Shown: positions 1-8,343, counted from the first letter of the stretch. The stretch: DNA of 64,000 bases from Paracoccaceae bacterium (GCA_022763485.1 JALEGX010000064.1:37389-101388), one strand, 5' to 3'. Program-made: numbers and translations. The notes: a model not told the origin generated them from the letters alone.

Positions 1-323
1 CCATCATGGGCGTCGGCCCGATCTACGCGTCGCGCAAAGCGCTGGAAAAAGCCGGTTGGTCGGTCAATGACCTGGACCTGGTCGAAGCCAACGAAGCCTT
101 TGCCGCGCAGGCCTGCGCCGTGAACAAGGACATGGGCTGGGATCCGGCAATCGTCAACGTGAACGGCGGCGCCATCGCCATCGGTCACCCGATCGGCGCC
201 TCCGGCTGCCGCGTACTGAACACCCTGCTCTTCGAAATGAAGCGCCGCGACGCCAAGAAGGGTCTGGCGACCCTGTGTATCGGTGGCGGCATGGGCGTTG
301 CACTCTGCGTGGAGCGGGATTGA
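1..323 (+). CDS. phaA: Acetyl-CoA acetyltransferase (beta-ketothiolase), 3' part only
   Basis: The open frame enters from the left edge (codon phase from base 3) and ends at TGA 321-323, so only about the last 106 residues of a roughly 390-residue thiolase are present. Visible are the thiolase signature around [15 protein letters not shown], with the catalytic histidine, and the C-terminal CIGGGMG motif that carries the second catalytic cysteine. The enzyme condenses two acetyl-CoA to acetoacetyl-CoA, the first step of polyhydroxybutyrate synthesis, in the cytoplasm. The next gene is an acetoacetyl-CoA reductase, which supports phaA over a degradative thiolase. An intrinsic terminator follows 22 bases after the stop, so phaB is probably transcribed mostly from its own promoter. 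Confidence 0.93.
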   Translation, partial: IMGVGPIYASRKALEKAGWSVNDLDLVEANEAFAAQACAVNKDMGWDPAIVNVNGGAIAIGHPIGASGCRVLNTLLFEMKRRDAKKGLATLCIGGGMGVALCVERD

Positions 324-345
324 TCGCTCAAAAATCAGGCATAGG

Positions 346-372
346 AAAGGGCGCCAGAAGCGCCCTTTTTTA
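346..372 (+). terminator. Intrinsic terminator after phaA
   Basis: A perfect 9-bp stem (346-354 with 360-368, AAAGGGCGC/GCGCCCTTT) with a 5-base loop runs directly into a T tract. It lies 22 bases after the phaA stop. Confidence 0.85.
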
Positions 373-513
373 TTGCAAAATCAAAAAGATACCTCAGATG
401 CGACAAATAGGACATGGAACACGCGAAATTTCTTCACGAAATAATATTGCGCATCCTTGCATCTGTGGGTAACAGGATTACCAAGCCATTTCACTAACTG
501 GAGGACCAATCCA

Positions 514-1236
514 ATGGCACGTACAGCTCTCGTTACCGGCGGTTCGCGCGGCATCGGCGAAGCCATTTCCAAAGCTCTGAAAGCCGAGGGTTACAACGTC
601 GCGGCGACCTATGCCGGCAATGACGAAGCCGCTGCAAAGTTCACCGAAGAAACCGGCATCAAGACCTACAAGTGGAACGTCGCCGACTATGACGAATCGG
701 CTGCCGGCATCGCCAAGGTCGAAGCCGAAGTGGGCCCGATCGACATCGTGGTCGCCAATGCAGGCATTACCCGCGACGCACCGTTCCACAAGATGACCAA
801 AGACCAGTGGCAGCAGGTGATCGACACCAACCTGACCGGCGTGTTCAACACCGTTCACCCGATCTGGCCCGGCATGCGTGAACGCAAATTCGGCCGCGTC
901 ATCGTGATCTCTTCGATCAACGGTCAGAAAGGCCAGTTCGCCCAGGTGAACTATGCCGCGACCAAAGCTGGCGATCTGGGCATCGTGAAGTCGCTTGCGC
1001 AGGAAGGCGCTCGCGCAGGCATCACCGCCAACGCGATCTGCCCTGGCTACATCGCCACCGAAATGGTGATGGCGGTTCCGGAGAAAGTGCGTGAATCGAT
1101 CATCGGTCAGATCCCGGCGGGCCGCCTTGGTGAACCGGAAGAGATCGCACGCTGCGTGGCCTTCCTGGCCTCCGACGACTCGGGCTTCATCAACGGCTCG
1201 ACCATCTCGGCCAACGGCGCCCAGTTCTTCGTCTGA
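514..1236 (+). CDS. phaB: Acetoacetyl-CoA reductase (SDR family)
   Basis: This 240-residue short-chain dehydrogenase reduces acetoacetyl-CoA to (R)-3-hydroxybutyryl-CoA with NADPH for polyhydroxybutyrate synthesis. The cofactor motif TGGSRGIG is at residues 8-15, NAG at 82-84, and the catalytic set is Ser134, Tyr147 and Lys151 (YAATK). Length is typical for PhaB. The frame is open upstream to 457, but the ATG at 514 has the Shine-Dalgarno CTGGAGG at 499-505 and gives the usual N-terminus. It follows phaA in the same direction, separated by a terminator and about 140 bases of leader. A polymerase gene (phaC) is not in the window. Confidence 0.95.
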   Translation: MARTALVTGGSRGIGEAISKALKAEGYNVAATYAGNDEAAAKFTEETGIKTYKWNVADYDESAAGIAKVEAEVGPIDIVVANAGITRDAPFHKMTKDQWQQVIDTNLTGVFNTVHPIWPGMRERKFGRVIVISSINGQKGQFAQVNYAATKAGDLGIVKSLAQEGARAGITANAICPGYIATEMVMAVPEKVRESIIGQIPAGRLGEPEEIARCVAFLASDDSGFINGSTISANGAQFFV

Positions 1237-1262
1237 TCGTCAGATCCGATAGCCCATGATTT

Positions 1263-1290
1263 GAGCCACCCAATCGGGTGGCTCTTTTCG
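1263..1290 (+). terminator. Intrinsic terminator after phaB
   Basis: A perfect 9-bp stem GAGCCACCC/GGGTGGCTC (1263-1271, 1276-1284) with loop AATC is followed by TTTTCG. It starts 27 bases after the phaB stop. Confidence 0.88.
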
Positions 1291-1349
1291 TTTCTGCCCG
1301 CCCCTGTCGGCGCCCACCCTCACGGGACGGTGAAGTCGCGAAGTGGCGA

Positions 1350-1368
1350 AAACGACCGATTGTCGTTT
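1350..1368 (+). promoter_or_regulatory. Inverted repeat upstream of the mttB-family gene
   Basis: AAACGAC-N5-GTCGTTT is a perfect 7-bp inverted repeat. It sits after the phaB terminator and 69 bases before the start of the methyltransferase gene. With no T tract behind it, it looks more like an operator than a terminator. No regulator gene lies directly beside it. It is a candidate only. Confidence 0.3.
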
Positions 1369-1436
1369 CCAAAGCAGTTTTGCGCCGCGTTTCCCTTCCA
1401 GATTCGGTGAAACCGACCTCTGCGAAAGGAAATTCG

Positions 1437-2957
1437 ATGACTGGCTCCCCCCGCCGCAAGCCGCGCCGCCGCCCGAATCCTGCTCCGACAGCCAGCATCA
1501 TCACCGGCGCCAAGCGCAATATTCCCGCCTACGACCTGCTGCAGGAGGAAGGGCTGGAGCTGATCGAGGCCAGGTCCGAACAGCTGCTGCAAGAGGTCGG
1601 CGTGCGTTTTCTGGAAGACCCGACAGCGCTGCGGCTGTGGCAGGAGGCAGGTGCGGATGTTCAGGGCGATCGGGTGCGCTTCCCGCCCGGCCTTCTGCAC
1701 AAGCTTCTGGAAACCGCGCCCCGGCAGTTCCGGCAACATGCGCGCAACCCGGCCCGCGCGATCGACGTGGGCGGCAACAATGTGGTCTTCGGTCCGGGCT
1801 ACGGGATGCCCTTCGTGCGGGATCTGGACGGCGGTCGCCGCTATGGCACCTACCGTGATTTTGAGAATCTGACCAAGCTGGTCTACATGTCCCCCTGGCT
1901 GCACCACTCCGGCGGCACCACCTGCGAGCCAACGGACCTGCCGGTGAACAAACGCCACCTGGACATGGTCTATGCGCACCTGAAATGGAGCGACAAACCC
2001 TTCATGGGTTCTGTCACCGCGCCGGAACGGGCCGAGGACAGCATCGACATGGCCAGGCTCGCGTTCGGGACCGAATTCGTGGATCGGAACTGTGTCATCA
2101 TGGCCAATATCAACATGAACTCGCCGCTGGTCTTTGATCATGCGATGTCCGGGGCCATTCGCGTCTACGCCGCGGCCAATCAGTGCCCGGTGATCGTGCC
2201 TTTCGTTCTGGGGGGCGCCACGGCCCCGGTTTCAATGCTGGCCGCGGTGACACAGGCCTATTCCGAAGTGCTGGTGGGCTGTGCGCTGGCGCAGCTTGTG
2301 CGCCCCGGCGCACCGGTCATCTTTGGCAACTTCGTCACTTCTGTCGATCTGAAGTCCGGCTCACCGACCTTCGGCACCCCGGAATCCGCGCTGGCGTCCT
2401 ATGCGGCTGGTCAGCTGGCCCGCCGCATCGGCCTGCCGATCCGCTGCTCAGGTGCCTTCACCAGCTCCAAGGTGCCTGACGCGCAATCCATGATGGAAAG
2501 CGTGACCGCGCTGCATGCTTCTGTGCTCAGCGGGGCAAATTTCGTCCTTCAGGCCGCAGGGTGGCTGGAAGGGGCGCTGACCATTTCCTACGAAAAACTG
2601 GTGATGGACGCGGATTATCTCGGGGCGATGCATCGCTTCCTGCAAGGGCTGCCGCTGGAAGACGAAAGCTTCGCCATGGACGCATTTTCCGAGGTTGGCC
2701 CGGGCGGGCATTTCTTTGGCTGTGCGCATACGCTGCGCAACTATGAAACCGCGTTCTATGACGCGTCCCTCTCGGATCGGCAGTCGTTTGAGGCATGGTC
2801 AGAGCGCGGCGGCGAAGACATGGTGCGCCGCGCCAACCGGAAATGGAAGGAAGACCTGCGCCGCTACGAAGCACCGCCCCTCGACCCCGGAGTGGATGAG
2901 GCGCTGATGCACTACATGGCCCAGAAGAAAGAGGCGCTACCTGATATCTGGCACTGA
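1437..2957 (+). CDS. Trimethylamine methyltransferase (MttB) family protein without pyrrolysine
   Basis: The 506-residue product reads as an MttB-family corrinoid-dependent methyltransferase, with a basic N-terminal tail (residues 1-25) before the TIM-barrel domain. Unlike archaeal MttB there is no internal amber codon, so it belongs to the pyrrolysine-free group, whose characterised members demethylate quaternary amines such as glycine betaine or proline betaine. The exact substrate cannot be read here, and no corrinoid protein gene lies beside it. The ATG at 1437 is chosen over the longer open frame from 1278 because GAAAGGA stands just upstream. A terminator follows at 3015-3046. Methylated-amine use is common in marine Rhodobacteraceae. 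Confidence 0.88.
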   Translation: MTGSPRRKPRRRPNPAPTASIITGAKRNIPAYDLLQEEGLELIEARSEQLLQEVGVRFLEDPTALRLWQEAGADVQGDRVRFPPGLLHKLLETAPRQFRQHARNPARAIDVGGNNVVFGPGYGMPFVRDLDGGRRYGTYRDFENLTKLVYMSPWLHHSGGTTCEPTDLPVNKRHLDMVYAHLKWSDKPFMGSVTAPERAEDSIDMARLAFGTEFVDRNCVIMANINMNSPLVFDHAMSGAIRVYAAANQCPVIVPFVLGGATAPVSMLAAVTQAYSEVLVGCALAQLVRPGAPVIFGNFVTSVDLKSGSPTFGTPESALASYAAGQLARRIGLPIRCSGAFTSSKVPDAQSMMESVTALHASVLSGANFVLQAAGWLEGALTISYEKLVMDADYLGAMHRFLQGLPLEDESFAMDAFSEVGPGGHFFGCAHTLRNYETAFYDASLSDRQSFEAWSERGGEDMVRRANRKWKEDLRRYEAPPLDPGVDEALMHYMAQKKEALPDIWH

Positions 2958-3014
2958 AGGATCCGCGCCTGACGTGGAAGGCGGGATAGGTCCCATAGGC
3001 TCTGCTGAAAAAAG

Positions 3015-3046
3015 GAAAGGGTTGGCCCGTCGCCAACCCTTTCTTT
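3015..3046. terminator. Bidirectional terminator between mttB-family gene and small minus-strand gene
   Basis: A perfect 12-bp stem GAAAGGGTTGGC/GCCAACCCTTTC (3015-3026, 3032-3043) has the loop CCGTC. TTT follows on the plus strand, and a CTTTTTT-type run follows on the minus strand. It serves the plus gene ending at 2957 and the 39-codon minus gene ending at 3073. Confidence 0.85.
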
Positions 3047-3072
3047 ATCCCGTAAGAACGCGCGCGCTGCGT

Positions 3073-3192
3073 TCAGCGGAAAACCTTGCGACGGAACACC
3101 ATATTCCACAGCGACTGGACAACGGCGGACCGTTCCTGATGCGCCTTGTGAATGGCCTTCAAAACTGCGGCATTCGTGGAGACTTCCAACAT
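3073..3192 (-). CDS. Small basic protein of 39 residues, unknown function
   Basis: A reading frame of 40 codons on the minus strand runs from ATG at 3192 to TGA at 3073. A near-perfect Shine-Dalgarno (AAAGGAG) stands 6 bases before the start, and the strong hairpin 3015-3046 lies just after the stop with its T run in this direction. The product is amphipathic and ends in a basic, aromatic tail (WNMVFRRKVFR). That pattern resembles the short basic proteins often found beside regulators in Rhodobacterales, but I do not recognise the family. It is divergent from the LysR gene at 3303. Having both a ribosome site and a terminator makes it likely real. Confidence 0.6.
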   Translation of the reverse strand: MLEVSTNAAVLKAIHKAHQERSAVVQSLWNMVFRRKVFR

Positions 3193-3223
3193 GATCAGCT
3201 CCTTTCAGATCAGGATGTTTAAC

Positions 3224-3252
3224 TTGACCCCATCATGTTCCGAATGAATGAT
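3224..3252 (+). promoter_or_regulatory. Candidate sigma-70 promoter for the lysR gene
   Basis: TTGACC (3224-3229), a 17-base spacer and AATGAT (3247-3252) lie upstream of the LysR start at 3303. The -35 is good and the -10 weak. The same region must hold the divergent promoter of the small gene 3073-3192, and LysR proteins usually bind such divergent regions. Confidence 0.35.
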
Positions 3253-3302
3253 CAGCACAAACGAGACCTTTCACAGCTTCAGAAAAGATTTTCTTAACCG
3301 TC

Positions 3303-4250
3303 ATGTCCAACCGCCTCCCTCCTCTGACTGCCCTACGCGCCTTCGACGCCGCCGCCAGACACATGTCTTTTGCCAATGCCGCAGATGAGCTGAACGTCAC
3401 GCCCGCGGCGCTGTCCTTTCAGATCAAATCACTGGAGGAACATCTGGGCGCGCCACTGTTCAGGCGATTGAACCGGGCGGTCGAGCTGACCGAGGCCGGG
3501 CAGACCCTTGCCCCCGGCGCGGCTGAGGCGTTCCGGACCCTTGCAACGGCGTGGTCCGCGACCCGGCGGTTGCAGGACAACACCACACTGACGGTGACGG
3601 CGGGACCGGCGTTCACCGCCAAATGGCTGGCACCGCGCCTGTACGAATTTGCCCAGGCCCACCCCGAGATCGACCTGCATTTTTCGGCCACCTTGCGCAT
3701 GGTGGACCTTGCGCGGGACGATGTGGATGTGGCCATCCGCTTTGGCTATGGCCCGGATGAAGGGGTCTATAGCATCCCGTTGCGAGAGGAATGGATGACG
3801 CCCGTGATGACGCCAGAGCTGGCCGAGCGGTTCCCCACCCCCGAAAGCCTGTGCGACGCGCCGCTGCTGTTCGACGATTCCATTGATTTCCTGCGGCCAC
3901 GATGCGACTGGCCCACCTGGTTTCGGGCGGTCGGCATGTCCTTCAAGCCCGAGCACGGCACCCATTTTTCCAACGCCGATCACGCAGTCAACGCCGCTCT
4001 GGCTGGTGTGGGGGTCACGCTGGGACGGCGGGCGATGGTCGTCAAGGACCTGTATGAGGGGCGCCTGGTGGCGCCATTCAAGGTGGCGCTGCAAACCAAG
4101 GCCCGGTTCAGGTTCCTTTGTCAGCAGGGCATGCAGGACCGCCCACAGATCACCGCGTTCCGGGATTGGGTTCTTGCCGAGATTGAAAAAACCGCGCACA
4201 TATCCGACGAGTTCAAGATCATACCCGTTGAGGACGTGCCGCCCAAATGA
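3303..4250 (+). CDS. LysR-family transcriptional regulator (GcvA-like)
   Basis: This 315-residue regulator has an N-terminal winged helix-turn-helix at about residues 6-65 (LPPLTALRAFDAAARH, then AADELNVTPAALSFQIKSLE) and a periplasmic-binding-like effector domain from about residue 90. The N-terminal wording matches the GcvA/AmpR branch. No clear Shine-Dalgarno precedes the ATG. The stop overlaps the next start by 4 bases (ATGA), so it is translationally coupled to a DMT-family exporter, which is its most likely target or partner. The effector is unknown. Confidence 0.9.
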   Translation: MSNRLPPLTALRAFDAAARHMSFANAADELNVTPAALSFQIKSLEEHLGAPLFRRLNRAVELTEAGQTLAPGAAEAFRTLATAWSATRRLQDNTTLTVTAGPAFTAKWLAPRLYEFAQAHPEIDLHFSATLRMVDLARDDVDVAIRFGYGPDEGVYSIPLREEWMTPVMTPELAERFPTPESLCDAPLLFDDSIDFLRPRCDWPTWFRAVGMSFKPEHGTHFSNADHAVNAALAGVGVTLGRRAMVVKDLYEGRLVAPFKVALQTKARFRFLCQQGMQDRPQITAFRDWVLAEIEKTAHISDEFKIIPVEDVPPK

Positions 4251-5113
4251 CCCGCAATCGCGCAACTATAATTGGCTTTGTCGCCGTTCTCCTTTGGTCC
4301 CTGCTTGCCCTGCTGACCGTCGGTTCGGCCCCGACCCCACCTTTGCTGCTGAACGCGATCTGCTTCACCATCGGCGGCACGATCGGCCTGATCTGGACCG
4401 GGTCCACCGGAGGCATGGCCGAGCTTCGGACGATCTCTTGGAAGATCTACGCCTTCGGGTCCGTGGGTCTGTTCGGCTATCATGCGCTTTACTTTTCGGC
4501 CCTTCGGCTGGCCCCTGCGGCCGAAGCCGGGTTGATCGCCTACCTCTGGCCTTTGCTGATCGTGCTGTTTTCCGGCCTGCTGCCCGGCGAACATCTGCGC
4601 CCCGGACATCTGCTGGGCGCAACGCTGGGCTTTGCCGGGGCGGCGCTGATCATCGCCGGTGGCGGCGGCGGTTTTGACCCAGCCTACCTGCCGGGCTACG
4701 GGCTGGCGCTGCTCTGTGCGCTGACTTGGTCAGGCTATTCGGTAATCTCCCGCCGGTTTGGCGACACGCCCACCAGTTCGGTCGCTGTCTTCTGCGTGGT
4801 AACGGCCATTGCCTCCTGGGTGCTGCACTTTGCCCTCGAAGAAACGGTCTGGCCAGAAGGACCCCTGGCTTGGGCGTCCACCCTGCTGCTTGGGCTCGGG
4901 CCGGTTGGGCTGGCCTTCTATGTCTGGGACATCGGCGTCAAACAGGGTGACATCCAGATGCTGGGCACCAGCTCATATGGCGCGCCCCTGCTGTCCACCC
5001 TGATCCTGGTTCTGGTCGGCATTGCGGCCCCCAGCTGGATTCTGGCGCTGGCAACGGTCCTGATCACCGGCGGCGCTGTGCTGGCGGCCCGCGCGTCGCT
5101 GGCGCAGGGCTGA
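4247..5113 (+). CDS. DMT/EamA-family transporter, YddG-like
   Basis: The 288-residue inner-membrane protein has about ten hydrophobic segments arranged as two EamA repeats. The N-terminal stretch (about residues 8-60) resembles YddG-type aromatic amino acid exporters, but the substrate is not provable from sequence. It overlaps the upstream LysR gene by 4 bases, pointing to one operon in which the regulator responds to the exported compound. A hairpin at 5133-5160 closes the operon. Confidence 0.85.
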   Translation: MTRNRATIIGFVAVLLWSLLALLTVGSAPTPPLLLNAICFTIGGTIGLIWTGSTGGMAELRTISWKIYAFGSVGLFGYHALYFSALRLAPAAEAGLIAYLWPLLIVLFSGLLPGEHLRPGHLLGATLGFAGAALIIAGGGGGFDPAYLPGYGLALLCALTWSGYSVISRRFGDTPTSSVAVFCVVTAIASWVLHFALEETVWPEGPLAWASTLLLGLGPVGLAFYVWDIGVKQGDIQMLGTSSYGAPLLSTLILVLVGIAAPSWILALATVLITGGAVLAARASLAQG

Positions 5114-5132
5114 CAGCCTGGCCCCAAACGCA

Positions 5133-5165
5133 AAGCGGGGCGGCAATTGCCACCCCGCTTGTGTA
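5133..5165. terminator. Bidirectional terminator between convergent genes
   Basis: AAGCGGGG/CCCCGCTT (5133-5140, 5153-5160) forms an 8-bp stem that can extend inward through a C.A mismatch and three more pairs to loop AATT. The gene to the left reads in from plus and the one to the right from minus. The T content is modest on both sides. Confidence 0.55.
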
Positions 5166-5179
5166 TTCTCTGCCGCCGA

Positions 5180-5344
5180 TCAGACTGAAAGACGTTCGAT
5201 TTCTTCCTTCAGCCGAAGTTTCTGTTTCTTGAGTTCGGCGATATGCAGGCCGTCTGCGCCCGGAGCGCGTTGGGCTTCTTCCACTTCCATACTCAGGTGC
5301 TCGTGCTTCCGCTTCAATTCGATCACGTGCGAGCTAAGACTCAT
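5180..5344 (-). CDS. YdcH/DUF465-family small coiled-coil protein
   Basis: The 54-residue protein is almost entirely charged helix (LKRKHEHLSMEVEEAQ, then LKKQKLRLKEEIERL), the typical DUF465/YdcH pattern of a short antiparallel coiled coil. The biochemical function of the family is unknown. The start is the ATG at 5344 because AGGAGG lies 6 bases upstream; the open frame extends to 5407 but adds no homology-like sequence. It is a lone gene between a terminator and the trmN6 gene. Confidence 0.85.
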   Translation of the reverse strand: MSLSSHVIELKRKHEHLSMEVEEAQRAPGADGLHIAELKKQKLRLKEEIERLSV

Positions 5345-5459
5345 GTCAATCCTCCTCTGAGTTAGGGTGTACCCAGCGAGTTGAGCATAGTTGTTTGCCT
5401 CTGTCACGCTGCAGGCGCGAAGAAATTGTTACGAAAATGTCATATCGGCCATGCGCCGC

Positions 5460-6227
5460 CTATTTGGGCCAGATCAAGGACGCGCCTTGTCGCAGAATCG
5501 CGGCGATTTCCGGGGTGTAGTGGTCCTCATCCCGCTCATGTCGATCACCGGTATGGAGCACCTTCGCCGCATGCAAGCGGAACGGCGCCTTCCCGGCCTT
5601 GCGGGCACGCAACAGGATCAGTTCCGGTTCCCGACCGACGCGGGGTGCCAGCGGCAGCACCTCAACCGACCCCAACCGCCCGGCACAGCCCGCCAGAAGC
5701 TCTGGCAGCCGATCCGCGCGCTGAATGACATGCAGATAGCCTTTGGGCGCCAGCCGCCGTGCCGCGGTTTCCACCCATTCCTCCAGCGCCGCCGTATCCC
5801 CCAGCGCGGTCGCCCGCCCCGGATCGCGGGCCGCGGAATGGCTGCCGGCACGATAGTAGGGCGGATTGGCGATCACGTGATCGAATTGCCGCTGACGCAG
5901 GTCCGTTGGCAGGGTGCGGATGTCCGCTTCCCAGACCTCAACCTCACATCCGTTTTCTTCCGCATTCCGACGCGCCAGATCCGCATATTCGGGCTGCAGC
6001 TCGACCCCGGTCAGGGACAGCTGCGGGACCCGCGCCGACAGGCAGAAAAGCGCCTGTCCCGCGCCGCACCCGAGCTCCAGCACCTTTTGCCCGGCCCGCG
6101 CGGGCACCGCCGCTGCCAGCAAGACGGGATCCACCCCGGCGCGATAGCCGGACACGGGTTGATGCAAACGGACCTTGCCGCCCAAAAAGGCGTTGCAGGT
6201 CAGATCGTTGTCAGCAAAGCGGGTCAT
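5460..6227 (-). CDS. trmN6: tRNA1(Val) adenine-37 N6-methyltransferase-like (TrmN6)
   Basis: This 255-residue class I SAM-dependent methyltransferase has the SAM loop LELGCGAGQA at about residues 50-59 and the amino-methylating motif NPPY at about 120-123, which marks N6-adenine or N5-glutamine methylation. The N-terminal segment (FLGGKVRLHQPVSGYRAGVD) fits the YfiC/TrmN6 group, which modifies A37 of tRNA1(Val). Its start overlaps the stop of the DUF2007 gene by 4 bases, so the two are coupled, with the DUF2007 gene first. The exact tRNA target is inferred. Confidence 0.85.
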   Translation of the reverse strand: MTRFADNDLTCNAFLGGKVRLHQPVSGYRAGVDPVLLAAAVPARAGQKVLELGCGAGQALFCLSARVPQLSLTGVELQPEYADLARRNAEENGCEVEVWEADIRTLPTDLRQRQFDHVIANPPYYRAGSHSAARDPGRATALGDTAALEEWVETAARRLAPKGYLHVIQRADRLPELLAGCAGRLGSVEVLPLAPRVGREPELILLRARKAGKAPFRLHAAKVLHTGDRHERDEDHYTPEIAAILRQGASLIWPK

Positions 6228-6439
6228 TTCCCAAGCGGAACTTCATTGTCCCGCATGACGCGTTCTGCGGCGTCCAGATCATCCGCCCGCACCATCAGAC
6301 GCCGGGGGAAAATCCCGATCCCCCCTTCCAAGATGCTCATATTTACGTCCATCTGAAAGCAGTCTATACCCTCTCCCTCAAGAAGGGCGGATGCAAAGGC
6401 CAGGATGGTCGGATCGGTGCTGCGCAGAAGTTCCTTCAT
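6224..6439 (-). CDS. DUF2007 domain protein
   Basis: The 71-residue protein matches the DUF2007 pattern. It starts MKELLRSTDPTILAFASALL, has a central IDCFQMD and ends RLMVRADDLDAAERVM, a small ferredoxin-like ACT-type fold often annotated as a putative signal-transducing protein. Function is unknown. It is the first gene of a two-gene minus operon with trmN6 (ATGA overlap). Its start lies 55 bases from the divergent polyprenyl synthase gene, so both promoters share that short gap. Confidence 0.85.
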   Translation of the reverse strand: MKELLRSTDPTILAFASALLEGEGIDCFQMDVNMSILEGGIGIFPRRLMVRADDLDAAERVMRDNEVPLGK

Positions 6440-6494
6440 GGGATGGATCTAAGGGCAAGGGTGACCTGTTGTCGACCCTTGTAGCGGGAGTGTG

Positions 6495-7493
6495 ATGGAC
6501 ACCAGTCTGGCGCAAAAACCTCATGAGCTTCTGGCCGCGACGCTGGCCGACGGAATGGCAGCGGTCAACGAATTGATCCGCACCCGGATGGCATCGGAAC
6601 ATGCCCCCCGCATCCCGGAAGTGACGGCACATCTGGTCGAAGCAGGCGGCAAGCGCCTGCGCCCGATGCTGACGCTGGCTGCGGCGCAGATGTGCGGCTA
6701 TCAGGGCGAACATGCCGTGCGTCTGGCGGCGACGGTGGAATTCATCCACACCGCCACCCTGCTGCATGATGACGTGGTTGACGAAAGCGCCCAGCGGCGC
6801 GGACGCCCCACCGCGAACCTGCTGTGGGACAACAAATCCAGCGTTCTGGTGGGCGACTACCTGTTCTCCCGCAGCTTCCAGCTGATGGTTGAGACCGGGT
6901 CCCTGCGGGTTCTGGACATCCTGGCCAACGCCTCGGCCACGATCGCGGAAGGCGAAGTGCTGCAAATGACCGCTGCGACGGACCTGAAGACAGATGAGTC
7001 GGTCTACCTGCAGGTCGTGCGCGGGAAAACCGCCGCTTTGTTCTCTGCCGCCACCGAAGTGGGCGGCGTCATTGCCGGGGCCCCCGAAGAGCAGGTCAAG
7101 GCGCTGTTTGACTATGGTGACGCCCTTGGCATCGCCTTCCAGATTGCCGATGACCTGCTGGACTACCAGGGTGACAGCAAAGCCACCGGCAAGAACGTCG
7201 GTGACGATTTCCGTGAGCGCAAGCTGACCCTTCCGGTCATCAAGGCCGTGGCCCAGGCCACCGACGAAGAACGCGCCTTCTGGACCCGCACGATCGAAAA
7301 GGGGCGCCAGACCGACGGCGATCTGGAACATGCGCTGGAGCTGATGGCCAAATACGGCACGCTGGACGCCACGCGGGATGATGCCAACGGCTGGGCCAAC
7401 AAGGCCAAGCAATCCCTGCAGGCCCTGCCCGATCACCCGATCCGCCAGATGCTGCATGATCTGGCCGACTACGTCGTCGCGCGCCTGAACTGA
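6495..7493 (+). CDS. Polyprenyl (probably decaprenyl) diphosphate synthase
   Basis: This 332-residue all-helical trans-prenyl transferase builds the isoprenoid tail of ubiquinone by adding isopentenyl diphosphate units. The first aspartate-rich motif is HDDVVDE (residues 91-97) and the second is IADDLLDYQ near residue 215. GGKRLRP at 51-57 binds the diphosphate. The ATG at 6495 is preferred over the GTG at 6492 because GGGAG at 6486-6490 gives better spacing. Chain length is set by residues I cannot model; Rhodobacterales normally make ubiquinone-10, hence decaprenyl. It converges with ispE, with 10 bases between the stops. Confidence 0.92.
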   Translation: MDTSLAQKPHELLAATLADGMAAVNELIRTRMASEHAPRIPEVTAHLVEAGGKRLRPMLTLAAAQMCGYQGEHAVRLAATVEFIHTATLLHDDVVDESAQRRGRPTANLLWDNKSSVLVGDYLFSRSFQLMVETGSLRVLDILANASATIAEGEVLQMTAATDLKTDESVYLQVVRGKTAALFSAATEVGGVIAGAPEEQVKALFDYGDALGIAFQIADDLLDYQGDSKATGKNVGDDFRERKLTLPVIKAVAQATDEERAFWTRTIEKGRQTDGDLEHALELMAKYGTLDATRDDANGWANKAKQSLQALPDHPIRQMLHDLADYVVARLN

Positions 7494-7503
7494 GCGCTCT
7501 GCG

Positions 7504-8343
7504 CTACAGAATACTGCCGGATGCGCACCACCACCCCGGATGCGCATCCGCAATCAGGGCACAGGCCGCCCGCGCCGATTGACCATCGGCGGGAAACAGA
7601 CCGAAACAGGTCGCACCCGATCCCGACATTCCGGCAAACGAGGCCCCGGCACGATCAATCGCCCGGCGCACGTCGGAAATCACCGGCAGCAGCTCGGACG
7701 CAGGCGGATAGAGGTCATTGCGCTGGTTGCGCAGCCACAGCAGGAACTCTCCGGCATTGCTCCAGACTGGCAGGGAGGGCGGCATCGGCGGGTTTTTCTT
7801 GTAGGTCAGCGCGCGGAACACATCCGGCGTGGACACGCCCACACGCGGATTGACCAGCACGATGTCTAGCGCGGGAATGGGCGGAACCGGCAGCAAGCGA
7901 TCCCCGATCCCAGCCATGCGACAGGACCGCCGTGCCAGACAGACCGGTACATCCGCCCCCAAGGCCAGGACCTGTTCCTGATCCGGCAATGGCATCTTCC
8001 AAAGCTCTGCCAAGCCGCGCAGGGTTGCCGCCGCGTCCGAGGATCCGCCGCCAATGCCCGAAGAGACCGGCAGCTCCTTTTGCAGCTCGATCCGCACGGC
8101 GCGCTCTTCGTCCATCAGACGTGCGGCGCGCAGGACCAGATTGTCCTCTTCGGCCTGCAATCCCTCGGCCTCGGGTCCGACCAGCGTCAGCGCGGTCTCT
8201 TCTGCCGCCTCCAGCCGCAAGTGATCGCCGACGTCGGCAAACACCACCAGCGAATCCAGCAGATGATAGCCATCTTCACGCTGGCCGGTCACATGGAGTG
8301 TCAGATTGACCTTGGCGGGGGCAAAGGCCTCAACCGTCGTCAT
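7504..8343 (-). CDS. ispE: 4-diphosphocytidyl-2-C-methyl-D-erythritol kinase
   Basis: This 279-residue GHMP kinase phosphorylates CDP-methylerythritol in the non-mevalonate isoprenoid pathway. The N-terminal substrate motif is APAKVNLTLHV at residues 7-17 and the ATP loop is PVSSGIGGGSSDAA. The frame stays open upstream to 8538, but the ATG at 8343 gives the normal N-terminus. It overlaps the stop of the upstream TPR gene by 14 bases, which indicates translational coupling. The neighbour across the convergent boundary is a polyprenyl synthase, so two isoprenoid steps sit together. Confidence 0.95.
   Translation of the reverse strand: MTTVEAFAPAKVNLTLHVTGQREDGYHLLDSLVVFADVGDHLRLEAAEETALTLVGPEAEGLQAEEDNLVLRAARLMDEERAVRIELQKELPVSSGIGGGSSDAAATLRGLAELWKMPLPDQEQVLALGADVPVCLARRSCRMAGIGDRLLPVPPIPALDIVLVNPRVGVSTPDVFRALTYKKNPPMPPSLPVWSNAGEFLLWLRNQRNDLYPPASELLPVISDVRRAIDRAGASFAGMSGSGATCFGLFPADGQSARAACALIADAHPGWWCASGSIL

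Noticed and set aside
440..480. TGC-rich stretch upstream of phaB as a PhaR operator
   Set aside because: ATTGCGCATCCTTGCAT has TGC steps but no clear dyad; too weak to call.
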